DNA of 15,930 bases from JBFKMV01 sp041629655 (GTDB lineage Bacteria; Acidobacteriota; Polarisedimenticolia; Polarisedimenticolales; Polarisedimenticolaceae), in NCBI GenBank assembly GCA_041629655.1, contig JBFKMV010000119.1, positions 1 to 15,930 of the forward strand, given 5' to 3'. Positions within the stretch are counted from its first letter, which is position 1. Each line of letters starts with the position of its first letter. The translations under genes were made by a program, and so were the position numbers. Positions 15,608 to 15,930 of the stretch are shown piece by piece. The notes below the pieces were generated by a model, which ran no database searches, was not told the DNA's origin, and saw nothing but the letters and a program-made list of their open reading frames with translations.

Positions 15608-15930
15608 ATGTCAGACCGCTCGCTCGCTCGAATCCGTGCGCTCGCGCGCCTGCTGGCCGCGTGCTGTCTCGCCTTGGCCGTCGTTCCCGCTGCCGCCTAC
15701 CCCGGACCGTCCTGCCCGAGCGTGCCCTCCGGCATCGAACTCCAGCCCGGGGAACTGCTGCGATTCGGCGACCTGACGTTCGGCGTGGCGACCGGCTTCA
15801 GGCCCGAACCGTCCGCGGCCCGGCACGGGTCCGCGGAAACGCGCGGAACGCTGGCGATCGACCTCGTGGTCAGCGTGATGGACCCCGAGACCCGACAGCC
15901 GCGCATCGGCAGCATGGTGCCCGGCTTCGA
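15608..15930 (+). CDS. secreted protein of unknown function, partial at right edge
   Basis: The first 107 residues are visible and the frame is still open at the window end. An N-terminal signal peptide is clear: basic residues (R4, R8, R10, R14), a hydrophobic stretch at about 15-27 and a likely signal peptidase I site after VPAAA (about residue 30). A lipobox-like LAAC at 16-19 lies at the front of the hydrophobic core, so lipid attachment is less likely. The mature part (PSCPSVPSGIELQPGELLRF onwards) is not recognised; it could be a beta-rich extracellular domain. The ATG at 15608 has a G-run (15598-15603) 4 bases upstream and a good promoter 60 bases before that. Confidence 0.75.
   Translation, partial: MSDRSLARIRALARLLAACCLALAVVPAAAYPGPSCPSVPSGIELQPGELLRFGDLTFGVATGFRPEPSAARHGSAETRGTLAIDLVVSVMDPETRQPRIGSMVPGF

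Overview
The window is GC-rich bacterial chromosome of housekeeping and metabolic type. I see no phage, transposon, CRISPR, tRNA or rRNA signature and no intergenic stretch over about 200 bases. The fused E2-E1 2-oxoglutarate dehydrogenase (Kgd type), the fused alpha-beta 2-oxoacid dehydrogenase E1, MurB, a lipoprotein and a secreted protein, together with GTG and TTG starts, suggest a free-living, aerobic, peptidoglycan-containing, high-GC bacterium. The Kgd architecture is best known from Actinobacteria, but the rest could equally fit a Gram-negative phylum such as Acidobacteriota or a relative. The lineage cannot be settled from this window.

Layout. Positions 1-2861 (minus strand) hold a probable two-gene unit: a fused 2-oxoacid dehydrogenase E1 followed 15 bases later by a GDP-mannose mannosyl hydrolase (gmm) that runs off the left edge. 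A 147-base divergent region separates it from a SNF2-family ATPase with two SWIM zinc fingers (plus strand, ends 5645). This converges on a minus-strand pair, a PIG3-type quinone oxidoreductase followed by murB (7553-5658). Divergent from that pair is a four-S1-domain RNA-binding protein (7733-9133), which converges on kgd (12793-9149). Divergent from kgd is a lipoprotein related to ApbE flavin transferases that has lost key residues (12898-13860). Then come an ALDH7-type aldehyde dehydrogenase (13969-15480) and the start of a secreted protein cut by the right edge.

How the genes relate. Two thiamine-diphosphate 2-oxoacid decarboxylating systems (fused E1 and Kgd) lie about 6 kb apart with no lipoyl E2 or E3 gene between them, so both must draw on partners encoded elsewhere. 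With the ALDH7 enzyme they point to 2-oxoacid and amino-acid oxidation. The other genes (murB, S1 protein, SNF2 protein) have unrelated jobs, and the alternating strands argue for several small transcription units.

The most notable non-coding pattern is that all three leading minus-strand genes (E1, quinone oxidoreductase, kgd) have a plausible -35/-10 pair whose -10 hexamer ends exactly 8 bases before the ATG. That predicts leaderless mRNAs. The plus-strand genes instead mostly have a 5' leader, several with a Shine-Dalgarno sequence. I found no convincing undescribed multi-gene system. The best leads are the degenerate ApbE-like lipoprotein and the leaderless-promoter pattern.
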